A DNA stretch of 64,000 nucleotides from Streptomyces roseolilacinus (GCF_014649335.1 NZ_BMSV01000008.1:186001-250000), one strand, 5' to 3'. Counted from the first letter of the stretch, positions 53,110 to 61,795 are shown. Program-made: numbers and translations. The notes: generated from the letters alone by a model not told the origin.

Positions 53110-54051
53110 TCAGTGGCACAGGCCCGCCTCGTGCTCCGCGTGCCCGCTCGGCTCCAGCTGGAACGTGCAGTGCTCCACGTCGAAATGGCCGACCAGGCAC
53201 TCCTGGAGCTCGTGCAGCATCTTCTCGTGGCCGGCCCCGTCGAGCACGCTCGCCTCCACGACCACGTGCGCCGACAGCACCGGCATGCCCGACGTGATCG
53301 TCCAGGCGTGCAGGTCGTGGACGTCCTCCACCCCCGGCAGCGCCAGCAGGTGCGCCCGCACCTCCGTCATGTCCACGCCCTTCGGCGCCGCCTCCAGCAG
53401 CACGTCCAGCGTCTCCCGGAGCAGCTTCACCGTACGCGGGACGATCATCACGGCGATCACCAGCGACGCGATCGGGTCCGCCGCCTGCCACCCCGTGGCC
53501 AGGATCACCCCGGCGGCCACCAGCACCGTCACCGACCCCAGCGCGTCCGCCAGCACCTCCAGATAGGCGCCGCGCACGTTGAGGCTGTCCTTCTGCCCGC
53601 GCACCAGCAGCGACAGGGACACCATGTTCGCGGCCAGGCCGACCAGGGCGAAGACGACCGTGAGCCCGCCCTTCGTGTCCGCCGGCGTGACGAACCGCTG
53701 GACCGCCTCGAACAGGACGTACCCGCCGGCGCCCAGGAGCAGCAGGCAGTTCGCCAGCGCCGCCAGGATCTCGGCGCGGGCGTACCCGTACGTGCGGTTC
53801 ACGGTGGCCGGGCGGTTCGCCATGTGGATGGCGAGCAGCGCCATGCCCAGGCCGACCGCGTCGGTCGCCATGTGCGTCGCGTCCGCGATCAGGGCGAGCG
53901 AGTCGGCGAGGATGCCGCCGACGATCTCCACGACCATCACGGAGAGCGTGATGGCGAGGGCGACCCGTAGCCGCCAGCGGTGTGCGGCGCCGGCCGTGCC
54001 GGTCGGCGGCGGCCCTCCGTGCGTGTGCCCGTGGTCGTGCCCAGCCCCCAT
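53110..54051 (-). CDS. Cation diffusion facilitator (CDF) metal exporter
   Basis: A 313-residue CDF protein: His-rich N-terminus (HDHGHTHGG), six transmembrane helices, metal-site motifs HMATD in helix 2 (LIADATHMATDAVG) and EVLADALGS in helix 5, and a C-terminal cytoplasmic domain with HDLHAW and a His/Cys tail (HAEHEAGLCH). The H/D + D/D arrangement is that of Zn/Cd/Co exporters. ATG 54051. An inverted repeat (54076-54100) upstream may bind a regulator. Confidence 0.93.
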   Translation of the reverse strand: MGAGHDHGHTHGGPPPTGTAGAAHRWRLRVALAITLSVMVVEIVGGILADSLALIADATHMATDAVGLGMALLAIHMANRPATVNRTYGYARAEILAALANCLLLLGAGGYVLFEAVQRFVTPADTKGGLTVVFALVGLAANMVSLSLLVRGQKDSLNVRGAYLEVLADALGSVTVLVAAGVILATGWQAADPIASLVIAVMIVPRTVKLLRETLDVLLEAAPKGVDMTEVRAHLLALPGVEDVHDLHAWTITSGMPVLSAHVVVEASVLDGAGHEKMLHELQECLVGHFDVEHCTFQLEPSGHAEHEAGLCH

Positions 54052-54429
54052 GAGGACGCCTCCCGATCAGATCAGTGACTGCCTTCCGAGCGGTCAGTCA
54101 ACTACGGGTGGGGGGTATGGGCAAGCTGAGGCTGAACACCGTTGTCATTGCCTCTGACCTGCGCTTCTCCGCCCCCCGCGACATCCGGCCACCTCCTGCG
54201 CCGAACCGGCCGGTCCACCGCCGGCCGGGAGGGCGCGGCCCCGGGGTTTGTGGGCCGAGCCGATGATCGACGATGATGACCCCGCCGCCGGGCCGGGCGC
54301 CGCCGGCCGGGGAAACCTCGGTGAGCTGCGCCTTCCGTTCATCCGATAGCCTCTGCCGACGTGCCGCCGCCCGCGACCGGGCCGAGCCGCCGCGCCCCAG
54401 CAGCTGTCAGCTCCAAGGAGTGAGTTCGT
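54052..54429. other. Divergent intergenic region between the CDF gene and the phosphoalcohol operon
   Basis: 378 bp with no gene. On the CDF side a TTGACT -35 and the inverted repeat TGACTG-13 nt-CAGTCA (54076-54100) are seen. GC-rich inverted repeats (around 54200-54240) occupy the middle. The operon side ends with CCAAGGAG (54413-54420), the ribosome binding site of the next gene. Confidence 0.5.
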
Positions 54430-56259
54430 CTGTCGACCGCCATCCTCACCGGTCCTCCGGTACCCGGATCGCCGCTCGAGGGCGATCTGCGGTCGCTGGG
54501 CTTCGAGATCCGCACCGCCGCAGACCCGCGGGAGACCGCCGCGCTGCTCGCCGCCGTACCGGCCGGTGAGCGCGTCGCCGTCGTCGACCCGCGCTTCGTC
54601 GGCCACCGGCACGCGCTGCGACTGGCCCTGACCGACCCCCGGTTCGCCGCGGGCGCGGCCCCGGGCGTCCTCACCGCGCAGCCGGAGGCCCGCCCGTCCC
54701 TGACCCGCGCCCTCGCGGCCCTGCCCGCCGGTGAGCCCCTGCCCGCCGACGGATCCGCGCCCGCCGGTGGGCCCGCGACGCTGCCCGACGCGCTCGCCGC
54801 CGCCCTGGAGGCCGACGGCGTCACCGTCCACCGGCCCGAGCTCGGGTCGCTGGTCGCCGCCGTACCCACCGGCCCGCAGACCCGCAAGGAGACCCGCGAC
54901 GCCGTCGCGGCCGTGGACGACGAGGCCGTGCGCCTCCGCTCCGCCGTGAAGTCCCGCGACGGCTTCTTCACCACCTTCTGCATCAGCCCGTACTCGCGCT
55001 ACCTCGCCCGCTGGTGCGCCCGCCGGGGCCTCACCCCGAACCAGGTCACCACCGCCTCGCTGGTCACCGCGCTGATCGCGGCCGGCTGCGCGGCGACCGG
55101 CACCCGCGGCGGCTTCGTCGCGGCCGGGCTGCTGCTCCTCCTCTCCTTCGTCCTGGACTGCACGGACGGGCAGCTCGCCCGCTACTCCCTGCAGTACTCG
55201 ACGCTCGGCGCGTGGCTCGACGCCACCTTCGACCGGGCCAAGGAGTACGCGTACTACGCGGGCCTCGCCCTCGGCGCCGCCCGCGGCGGCGACGACGTGT
55301 GGGCGCTCGCCCTCGGCGCGATGGTCCTCCAGACCTGCCGCCACGTCGTCGACTTCTCCTTCAACGAGGCCAACCACGACGCCGTGGGCAACACCAGCCC
55401 CACCGCCGCCCTCTCCGACCGGCTCGACGGCGTCGGCTGGACGGTCTGGGTGCGGCGCATGATCGTCCTCCCGATCGGCGAGCGCTGGGCGATGATCGCG
55501 GTCCTCACCGCCGTCACCACCCCGCGCGTCGTCTTCTACGCCCTGCTCGCCGGCTGCGCCTTCGCCGCCTGCTACACCACCGCCGGACGCGTCCTGCGCT
55601 CCCTCACCCGCAGGGCGAGCCGCACCGACCGCGCCGCCCGGGCCCTCGCGGACCTCGCCGACAGCGGCCCCCTCGCGGAGGCCGCCGCCAAGGCGACCCG
55701 CCGCCTGGCCCGCCCGGTCGGCGGCCGCACCCCGTACGCCCTGGCCGGCGCGGCCGTGCTCCTGGCCGCCGCGTGCGCCGCCCCGCTCGGCGGCCCCCTC
55801 GTCGTCCTGGCGGCGCTCCTGTACGCCGTGGCCTCCGGCGCCGCCGTGGCCCGGCCCCTCACGGGCGCCCTCGACTGGCTCGTCCCGCCCGTCCTGCGCG
55901 CCGCCGAGTACGGCGCGGTCCTCGCCCTCGCCGCCCGCGCCGACGCCCCCGGGGCCCTCCCGGCGGCGTTCGGGCTGGTCGCGGCCGTCGCCTACCATCA
56001 CTACGACACGGTGTACCGCATCCGCGGCGGTACCGGCGCGCCGCCCGCCCGGCTGGTGCGGGCGCTCGGCGGCCACGAGGGGCGCACGCTGCTGGTGGCG
56101 GTCCTCGCCGCCCTCCTGGCGACCGGCGGCGGAGACGGCTTCACCCTGGCGCTCGCCGCCCTCGCCGGCGCCGTGGCGCTGGTGGGGCTCGCGGAGTCCA
56201 TCCGCTTCTGGGTGTCCTCCGGAGCACCCGCCGTACACGACGAAGGAGAACCCGCATGA
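54430..56259 (+). CDS. Membrane CDP-alcohol phosphotransferase with N-terminal DUF5941-type domain
   Basis: A 609-residue protein if started at CTG 54430. There is an in-frame stop at 54421 and no ATG, GTG or TTG near the conserved N-terminus (STAILTGPPVPGSPLEGDLR); CCAAGGAG sits 9 nt before the CTG. Residues 1-170 form a soluble domain that looks like the one in proteins named DUF5941. The CDP-alcohol phosphotransferase motif is complete: Asp243 and Asp246 in DCTDGQLAR, Asp264 and Asp268 in LGAWLDATFD. Several membrane helices follow. It would transfer a phosphoalcohol from a CDP donor to a lipid or polyol. Its stop overlaps the cytidylyltransferase start (ATGA). Confidence 0.85.
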   Translation: MSTAILTGPPVPGSPLEGDLRSLGFEIRTAADPRETAALLAAVPAGERVAVVDPRFVGHRHALRLALTDPRFAAGAAPGVLTAQPEARPSLTRALAALPAGEPLPADGSAPAGGPATLPDALAAALEADGVTVHRPELGSLVAAVPTGPQTRKETRDAVAAVDDEAVRLRSAVKSRDGFFTTFCISPYSRYLARWCARRGLTPNQVTTASLVTALIAAGCAATGTRGGFVAAGLLLLLSFVLDCTDGQLARYSLQYSTLGAWLDATFDRAKEYAYYAGLALGAARGGDDVWALALGAMVLQTCRHVVDFSFNEANHDAVGNTSPTAALSDRLDGVGWTVWVRRMIVLPIGERWAMIAVLTAVTTPRVVFYALLAGCAFAACYTTAGRVLRSLTRRASRTDRAARALADLADSGPLAEAAAKATRRLARPVGGRTPYALAGAAVLLAAACAAPLGGPLVVLAALLYAVASGAAVARPLTGALDWLVPPVLRAAEYGAVLALAARADAPGALPAAFGLVAAVAYHHYDTVYRIRGGTGAPPARLVRALGGHEGRTLLVAVLAALLATGGGDGFTLALAALAGAVALVGLAESIRFWVSSGAPAVHDEGEPA

Positions 56260-56993
56260 TCGGCCTCGTACTCGCAGCCGGTGCCGGACGACGTCTGCGT
56301 CCCTACACCGACACGCTTCCGAAGGCCCTCGTGCCGGTCGACGGGGACAAGGCCGTCCTCGACCTCACCCTCGCCAACTTCGCGGAGGTCGGCCTCACCG
56401 AGGCCGCGATCGTCGTCGGCTACCGCAAGGAGGCCGTGTACGAGCGGAAGGCGGCCCTGGAGGCCGCGTACGGGGTGAAGCTCACCCTGATCGACAACGA
56501 CAAGGCCGAGGAGTGGAACAACGCCTACTCCCTGTGGTGCGCCCGTGACGTGCTGCGGGAGGGCGTCATCCTCGCCAACGGCGACACCGTCCACCCCGTC
56601 TCCGTCGAGCGGACCCTCCTCGCGGCCCGCGGCGGCGACCGGCGGATCATCCTCGCCCTCGACACGGTGAAGTCCCTCGCGGACGAGGAGATGAAGGTCG
56701 TCGCCGAGGACGGCCTCGGCGTCCGCCGCATCACCAAGCTCATGGACCCGGCCGCGGCCACCGGCGAGTACATCGGCGTCACCCTCATCGAGCCCCAGGC
56801 CGCCGACGACCTCGCCGACGCCCTGCGGACCACCTTCGAGCGCGACCCCGACCTGTACTACGAGGACGGCTACCAGGAGCTCGTCCACCGCGGCTTCCGG
56901 ATCGACGTGGCCCCCATCGGAGACGTCCGCTGGGTGGAGATCGACAACCACGACGACCTCGCGAAGGGCCGTGAGATCGCGTGCCTGTACTGA
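56256..56993 (+). CDS. NTP-transferase family cytidylyltransferase (phosphoalcohol-activating)
   Basis: A 245-residue nucleotidyltransferase with the signature LVLAAGAGRRLRPYTDTLPKALVPV at residues 4-28, ILANGDTVH (metal-binding Asp) and VEIDNHDDLAKG at the C-terminus. Relatives activate phosphocholine, inositol-1-phosphate or sugar phosphates with CTP. Placed between two CDP-alcohol phosphotransferases, it most likely makes their CDP-linked donor. ATG 56256 with GAAGGAG upstream, overlapping the previous stop; its 3' end overlaps the next gene by 13 nt. Confidence 0.9.
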   Translation: MIGLVLAAGAGRRLRPYTDTLPKALVPVDGDKAVLDLTLANFAEVGLTEAAIVVGYRKEAVYERKAALEAAYGVKLTLIDNDKAEEWNNAYSLWCARDVLREGVILANGDTVHPVSVERTLLAARGGDRRIILALDTVKSLADEEMKVVAEDGLGVRRITKLMDPAAATGEYIGVTLIEPQAADDLADALRTTFERDPDLYYEDGYQELVHRGFRIDVAPIGDVRWVEIDNHDDLAKGREIACLY

Positions 56994-58042
56994 CCCGGCT
57001 CATCCCCTCGCCGGTCGTCGTCGACATCAGCGACGGTGCCATGGACAAGCTGGCCGGCCTCCTGGCCGACCAGCGGATCTCCGCGTCCGGCACGCTCGCG
57101 ATGGCCGTCAGCAACGGCTCCGGCCGCGCCCTGCGCGAGAAGCTGGAGCCGCTGCTGCCCGACGCGCACTGGTACACGGTCGAGGACGGCACCATCGACT
57201 CCGCCGTCCGCCTCGCCGACGCCATCCGCGGCAAGCGGTACGACGCGGTCGTCGGCGTCGGCGGCGGCAAGATCATCGACGTGACGAAGTACGCCGCGGC
57301 ACGCGTCGGCCTGCCCATGGTCGCCGTCGCGACGAACCTCTCCCACGACGGCATCTGCTCCCCGGTCGCCACCCTCGACAACGACAACGGCCGCGGCTCG
57401 TACGGCGTGCCCTCGCCGATCGCGATGGTCATCGACCTCGACGTGATCCGCCGGGCCCCCGCGCGGTACGTCCGCTCCGGCATCGGCGAGGCGATCTCCA
57501 ACATCTCCGCCATCGCGGACTGGCAGCTCTCCCACCGGGTCACCGGCGAGAGCGTCGACGGCCTCGCCGCCGCCATGGCCCGCACCGCCGGCGAGTCCGT
57601 GCTCCGCCACCCCGGCGGCCTCGGCGACGACGAGTTCCTCGTCGTCCTCGCCGAGGCGCTCGTGCTCGGCGGGATCGCCATGTCGATCAGCGGCGACAGC
57701 CGGCCCTCGTCCGGCGCCTGCCACGAGATCAGCCACGCCTTCGACCTGCTGTACCCGGCGCGCCGCGCCCTCCACGGCGAGCAGTGCGGGCTCGGCGCCG
57801 CCTTCGCGATGCACCTGCGCGGCGCCCGCGACGACGCCGGCCTCTTCGCCGAGGTCCTCCGCCGGCACGGGCTGCCGGTGCTGCCCGAGGAGATCGGGTT
57901 CACCCCGGACGAGTTCGCCGCGACCGTGGCGTACGCGCCGCAGACCCGCCCCGGGCGCTTCACGATCCTGGAACACCTCGACCTGTCCACCGACCAGATC
58001 AGGGACGCGTACGCCGACTATGCAAAAACCATCGGTAGCTGA
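56981..58042 (+). CDS. Glycerol-1-phosphate dehydrogenase-like enzyme (iron-type alcohol dehydrogenase fold)
   Basis: A 353-residue protein of the EgsA/AraM group. NAD motif GVGGGKIIDVTKYAA (93-107), NLSHDGICSP (119-128), SGIGEAISNISAIADW (166-181), SRPSSGACHEISHAFD (240-255) with ligand His248, and LHGEQCGLG (264-271) with ligand His265. The SRPxSG and HGEQ blocks match archaeal and Bacillus sn-glycerol-1-phosphate dehydrogenases, which reduce DHAP. The position of the metal-binding Asp appears to be Glu170. GTG 56981 lies inside the previous gene, so translation is coupled. A different polyol phosphate is the alternative product. Confidence 0.85.
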   Translation: MPVLTRLIPSPVVVDISDGAMDKLAGLLADQRISASGTLAMAVSNGSGRALREKLEPLLPDAHWYTVEDGTIDSAVRLADAIRGKRYDAVVGVGGGKIIDVTKYAAARVGLPMVAVATNLSHDGICSPVATLDNDNGRGSYGVPSPIAMVIDLDVIRRAPARYVRSGIGEAISNISAIADWQLSHRVTGESVDGLAAAMARTAGESVLRHPGGLGDDEFLVVLAEALVLGGIAMSISGDSRPSSGACHEISHAFDLLYPARRALHGEQCGLGAAFAMHLRGARDDAGLFAEVLRRHGLPVLPEEIGFTPDEFAATVAYAPQTRPGRFTILEHLDLSTDQIRDAYADYAKTIGS

Positions 58043-58799
58043 GCTCCGCCCCGTCGTCCACCCGCCGGGTGTGAAGGACCGGCGCAGCGGCGAGCACTGG
58101 GGCGGCCGCCTCTACATGCGCGAGGTCTCGCTGCGCGTGACCCGCCACCTGGTCACGACGCGGGTCACGCCGAACCAGCTGACGTACGTGATGACGGTCG
58201 CCGGCGTCCTCGCCGCCCCGGCCCTCCTCGTCCCCGGCATTCCCGGGGCGCTGCTCGGCGTGCTCATGGTCCAGCTGTACCTGCTGCTCGACTGCGTCGA
58301 CGGCGAGGTCGCCCGCTGGAAGAAGCAGTTCTCGCTGGGCGGCGTCTACCTGGACCGCGTCGGCGCCTACCTGTGCGACGCGGCCGTGCTCGTCGGCTTC
58401 GGCCTGCGCGCCGCCGACCTGTGGGGCGGCGGCCGCGTCGACTGGCTGTGGGCCTTCCTCGGCACGCTCGCCGCGCTCGGAGCCGTACTGATCAAGGCGG
58501 AGACCGACCTCGTCGGCGTCGCCCGGCACCAGGGCGGGCTGCCGCCGGTCAAGGAGGCGGCGTCCGAGCCGCGCTCGTCCGGCCTCGCGCTGGCCCGCCG
58601 GGCCGCCGCGGCGATCAAGTTCCACCGGCTCGTCCTGGGCATCGAGGCCAGCCTGCTCATCCTGGTCCTCGCCGTCGCCGACACGGTCCGCGACGACCTG
58701 TTCTTCAGCCGCCTGGGCGTCGCCGTCCTCGCCGGCATCGCCCTGCTGCAGACCCTCCTGCACCTGGTGTCGATCCTCGCGTCGAGCAGGCTGAGGTGA
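58020..58799 (+). CDS. Second CDP-alcohol phosphotransferase, variant active site
   Basis: A 259-residue membrane protein with the family motif DCVDGEVARWKKQFSLGGVY: Asp91 and Asp94 are present, and Asp112 follows in YLDRVGAY. The fourth Asp, the usual catalytic base, is Ala116. Five or six hydrophobic helices are predicted. It overlaps the dehydrogenase by 23 nt. It should belong to the same pathway as the first phosphotransferase, with a different acceptor or an altered mechanism. Confidence 0.88.
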   Translation: MQKPSVAELRPVVHPPGVKDRRSGEHWGGRLYMREVSLRVTRHLVTTRVTPNQLTYVMTVAGVLAAPALLVPGIPGALLGVLMVQLYLLLDCVDGEVARWKKQFSLGGVYLDRVGAYLCDAAVLVGFGLRAADLWGGGRVDWLWAFLGTLAALGAVLIKAETDLVGVARHQGGLPPVKEAASEPRSSGLALARRAAAAIKFHRLVLGIEASLLILVLAVADTVRDDLFFSRLGVAVLAGIALLQTLLHLVSILASSRLR

Positions 58800-58803
58800 C
58801 CGC

Positions 58804-59676
58804 GTGAAGCTCGGTGCCGTCATCATCACCATGGGCGACCGCCCCGACGACCTGAACGCCCTCATCGAGTCCGTCGCCCGCCAGGACGGCGAGCCGGTCG
58901 AGGTCGTCGTCGTCGGCAACGGCGCCCCCGTCCGCGGCGTCCCCGGCTGGGTCCGCACCGTCGACCTGCCCGAGAACCTGGGCATCCCCGGCGGCCGCAA
59001 CGTCGGCATCGAGGCGTTCGGCCCGAACGGCTCCGACGTCGACGTGCTGCTCTTCCTCGACGACGACGGGCTGCTGCCCCGCAAGGACACCGCGGAGCTC
59101 ATCCGGCAGGCCTTCGCCGCCGACCCGGAGCTGGGCATCCTCAGCTTCCGCATCGCCGACCCGGAGACCGGCGTCACGCAGCGGCGGCACGTGCCCCGGC
59201 TGCGGGCCTCCGACCCGATGCGGTCCTCCCGCGTCACGACGTTCCTCGGCGGCGCCAGCGCCGTCCGGTCGAAGGTCGTCGAGGAGGTGGGGCCGCTGCC
59301 CGGCGAGTTCTTCTACGCGCACGAGGAGACCGACCTCGCCTGGCGGGCCCTGGACGCCGGCTGGATGATCGACTACCGGTCGGACATGGTGCTCCACCAC
59401 CCCACGACCGCCCCGTCCCGGCACGCCGTGTACCACCGGATGGTCGCGCGGAACCGGGTGTGGCTGGCGCGCCGCAACCTGCCCGCGCCGCTGGTCCCGG
59501 TGTACGTCGGGGTGTGGCTGCTGCTCACCCTCCTGAGGCGCCCGTCGGGGGCCGCGCTGAAGGCGTGGTTCGGGGGCTTCAAGGAGGGCTGGACGACGCC
59601 CTGCGGGCCCCGGCGGCCCATGAGGTGGCGCACGGTGTGGCGCCTCACGCGACTGGGCCGTCCGCCCGTCATCTGA
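58804..59676 (+). CDS. GT2-family glycosyltransferase
   Basis: A 290-residue GT-A enzyme: AVIITMGDRPDDLNALIESV, ENLGIPGGRNVGIEAF, the metal-binding LLFLDDDGLLP and the catalytic HEETDLAWRALDAGW (ED-type motif). A hydrophobic stretch near 235 (VPVYVGVWLLLTLL) suggests membrane association. It starts at GTG 58804, 4 nt after the phosphotransferase stop with GAGGTGA upstream. It would add a sugar to the phosphoalcohol product; donor and acceptor are unknown. Confidence 0.9.
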   Translation: MKLGAVIITMGDRPDDLNALIESVARQDGEPVEVVVVGNGAPVRGVPGWVRTVDLPENLGIPGGRNVGIEAFGPNGSDVDVLLFLDDDGLLPRKDTAELIRQAFAADPELGILSFRIADPETGVTQRRHVPRLRASDPMRSSRVTTFLGGASAVRSKVVEEVGPLPGEFFYAHEETDLAWRALDAGWMIDYRSDMVLHHPTTAPSRHAVYHRMVARNRVWLARRNLPAPLVPVYVGVWLLLTLLRRPSGAALKAWFGGFKEGWTTPCGPRRPMRWRTVWRLTRLGRPPVI

Positions 59677-59787
59677 CAAGCTCGGACCCGGCGGCACCGG
59701 TGTCCGGGAAGGGCCGCCGCCCTCTCCGGACACCCCGGCGCCGCACCCCTCCCGCCCCCCGCCTCGTGAACACGAAAGTTTCGACCT

Positions 59788-60717
59788 GTGAGTGAGACAA
59801 CCCACGACCGAGCGGTCGCCGTGAGTGTCCCGCCCTCGCCCGACGACGGCCTGACGCCGGCCGAACTGGCCGCCAAGTACGGCCTGTCGGTGAGCGGCGC
59901 CCGCCCGGGCCTGGCGGAGTACGTCCGGCAGCTGTGGGGACGGCGTCATTTCATCCTGACGTTCTCCCAGGCGAAGCTCACGGCCCAGTACAGCCAGGCC
60001 CGGCTCGGCCAGCTGTGGCAGGTGGCCACGCCCCTGCTGAACGCCGCGGTGTACTTCGCGATCTTCGGACTGATCCTCGAGGCCGGCCGGGGCATGGACA
60101 AGAAGGTCTACGTCCCGTTCCTGGTGACGGGCGTCTTCGTGTTCATGTTCACGCAGACGTCCGTCATGTCCGGCGTGAAGTCGATCTCCGGCAACCTGGG
60201 CCTGGTGCGGGCGCTGCACTTCCCGCGCGCCTCGCTGCCCATCTCGCTGGCCCTCCAGCAGCTCCAGCAGCTGCTGTACTCGATGCTCGTGCTGTTCGTC
60301 ATCGTGGCGGTGTTCGGCAGCTACCCCTCGCTCGCCTGGCTGCTGATCCTGCCCGCGCTGGCGCTGCAGTTCACGTTCAACACCGGCCTCGCGCTGATCA
60401 TGGCCAGGCTCGGCAGCAAGACCCCCGACCTCGCCCAGCTGATGCCCTTCGTCATGCGGACGTGGATGTACGCGTCGGGCGTGATGTTCTCCATCCCGAT
60501 CATGCTCCAGGACAAGCCGGCGTGGATCGCCGAGGTCCTGATGTACAACCCCGCGGCGGTCTACATGGACCTCATCCGCTTCGCGCTGATCGAGGGGTAC
60601 ACCTCCGACAACCTGCCCGACCACGTCTGGCTGGCCGCGCTGCTGTGGGCGGTCGTCGTCGGCGTCGCCGGGTTCGTGTTCTTCTGGAAGGCTGAGGAGC
60701 GGTACGGCCGTGGCTGA
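59788..60717 (+). CDS. ABC-2 type export permease (TagG/Wzm-like)
   Basis: A 309-residue permease with a soluble N-terminal 60 residues, then an amphipathic interface helix (LTFSQAKLTAQYSQARLGQLWQV) and six transmembrane helices, as in teichoic acid and O-antigen exporters. GTG 59788. The 111-nt gap after the glycosyltransferase could hold a promoter, but I see only a short GC-rich hairpin. Its stop overlaps the ATPase gene by 8 nt. Confidence 0.9.
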   Translation: MSETTHDRAVAVSVPPSPDDGLTPAELAAKYGLSVSGARPGLAEYVRQLWGRRHFILTFSQAKLTAQYSQARLGQLWQVATPLLNAAVYFAIFGLILEAGRGMDKKVYVPFLVTGVFVFMFTQTSVMSGVKSISGNLGLVRALHFPRASLPISLALQQLQQLLYSMLVLFVIVAVFGSYPSLAWLLILPALALQFTFNTGLALIMARLGSKTPDLAQLMPFVMRTWMYASGVMFSIPIMLQDKPAWIAEVLMYNPAAVYMDLIRFALIEGYTSDNLPDHVWLAALLWAVVVGVAGFVFFWKAEERYGRG

Positions 60718-61513
60718 CGACATCGACGGCGCCCGCCCGACCGGGTCCCGCATCCCCACCGTCATCGCCGACGACGTGCACATCGTGTACCGCGTCAACG
60801 GCGGCGGGGTCGCGGGCCGGGGCAGCGCCACGGCGGCGCTCAGCCGCATCCTGCGCCGGGACAAGGGCGAGAGCCGCGGCGTCCGCAAGGTCCACGCCGT
60901 GCGCGGCGTCTCCTTCACCGCCTACCGGGGCGAGGCCATCGGCCTCATCGGCACCAACGGCTCCGGCAAGTCCACCCTGCTGCGCGCCATCGCCGGCCTG
61001 CTGCCCACCGAGCACGGCAAGGTCTACACCGACGGCCAGCCCTCGCTCCTCGGCGTCAACGCCGCGCTCATGGGCGACCTGACCGGCGAGCGCAACGTCA
61101 TCCTCGGCGGCCTCGCCATGGGCATGTCCCGCGAGGAGATCAAGGAGCGCTACCAGGACATCGTCGACTTCTCCGGCATCAACGAGAAGGGCGACTTCAT
61201 CACCCTGCCCATGCGGACCTACTCCTCCGGGATGGGCGCCCGGCTGCGCTTCGCCATCGCCGCCGCCAAGAACCACGACGTCCTCATGATCGACGAGGCG
61301 CTGGCCACCGGCGACCGCAAGTTCCAGATCCGCTCCGAGGAGCGCATCCGCGAGCTGCGCAAGGAGGCCGGCACGGTCTTCCTCGTCAGTCACAGCAACA
61401 AGTCGATCCGCGACACCTGCGACCGCGTCCTGTGGCTGGAAAAGGGCGAGCTCCTGATGGACGGGCCGACCGACGAGGTCCTCCGGGCGTACGAGAGGGA
61501 GACCGGCCGCTAG
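60710..61513 (+). CDS. ABC-2 exporter ATPase (TagH/Wzt-like)
   Basis: A 267-residue ATPase: Walker A GTNGSGKST, signature YSSGMGARLRFAIA and Walker B VLMIDEALATGD, with the extended N-terminus (VHIVYRVNGGG..) usual for polysaccharide exporters. There is no C-terminal glycan-binding domain like that of some Wzt proteins, so substrate may be recognised by the permease. GTG 60710, inside the permease gene. With the permease it should flip the glycosylated phosphoalcohol product across the membrane. Confidence 0.92.
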   Translation: MADDIDGARPTGSRIPTVIADDVHIVYRVNGGGVAGRGSATAALSRILRRDKGESRGVRKVHAVRGVSFTAYRGEAIGLIGTNGSGKSTLLRAIAGLLPTEHGKVYTDGQPSLLGVNAALMGDLTGERNVILGGLAMGMSREEIKERYQDIVDFSGINEKGDFITLPMRTYSSGMGARLRFAIAAAKNHDVLMIDEALATGDRKFQIRSEERIRELRKEAGTVFLVSHSNKSIRDTCDRVLWLEKGELLMDGPTDEVLRAYERETGR

Positions 61514-61548
61514 CCGGACCCGACCGGAGGGTCGCACGTCACACCGCC

Positions 61549-61581
61549 GGGGCCCCGGCCGGACCATCCGGCCCGGGCCCC
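61549..61581 (+). terminator. Terminator after the export operon
   Basis: A 15-bp stem with one mismatch (61549-61563 with 61567-61581) and a CCA loop, 35 nt after the ATPase stop. Confidence 0.65.
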
Positions 61582-61732
61582 GCGCCGTGAGCCGATCATG
61601 TACCGCACGGTGGACGACGTAAGCTGTACCGGTTCGTTTCACGCCACGTGCGGTGGTAGCTCCAGAGGACCGGCGGCGTGTCCGAAATGAGATGTATTGG
61701 GTCTGCAGTGTAGAACGGGAGACGTGACGGCA

Positions 61733-61795
61733 ATGACGGAGAATCCCCAGCCGGCCGAGGGGCCCGCCGTCCCCGCGCCGGGCCGCCGCCCGTGA
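61733..61795 (+). CDS. 20-codon mini-ORF overlapping hpnC start
   Basis: ATG 61733, GGGAGA upstream, 20 codons (MTENPQPAEGPAVPAPGRRP), TGA sharing GTGA with the hpnC start. It probably couples ribosome entry to hpnC; a functional peptide is not claimed. Confidence 0.4.
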   Translation: MTENPQPAEGPAVPAPGRRP

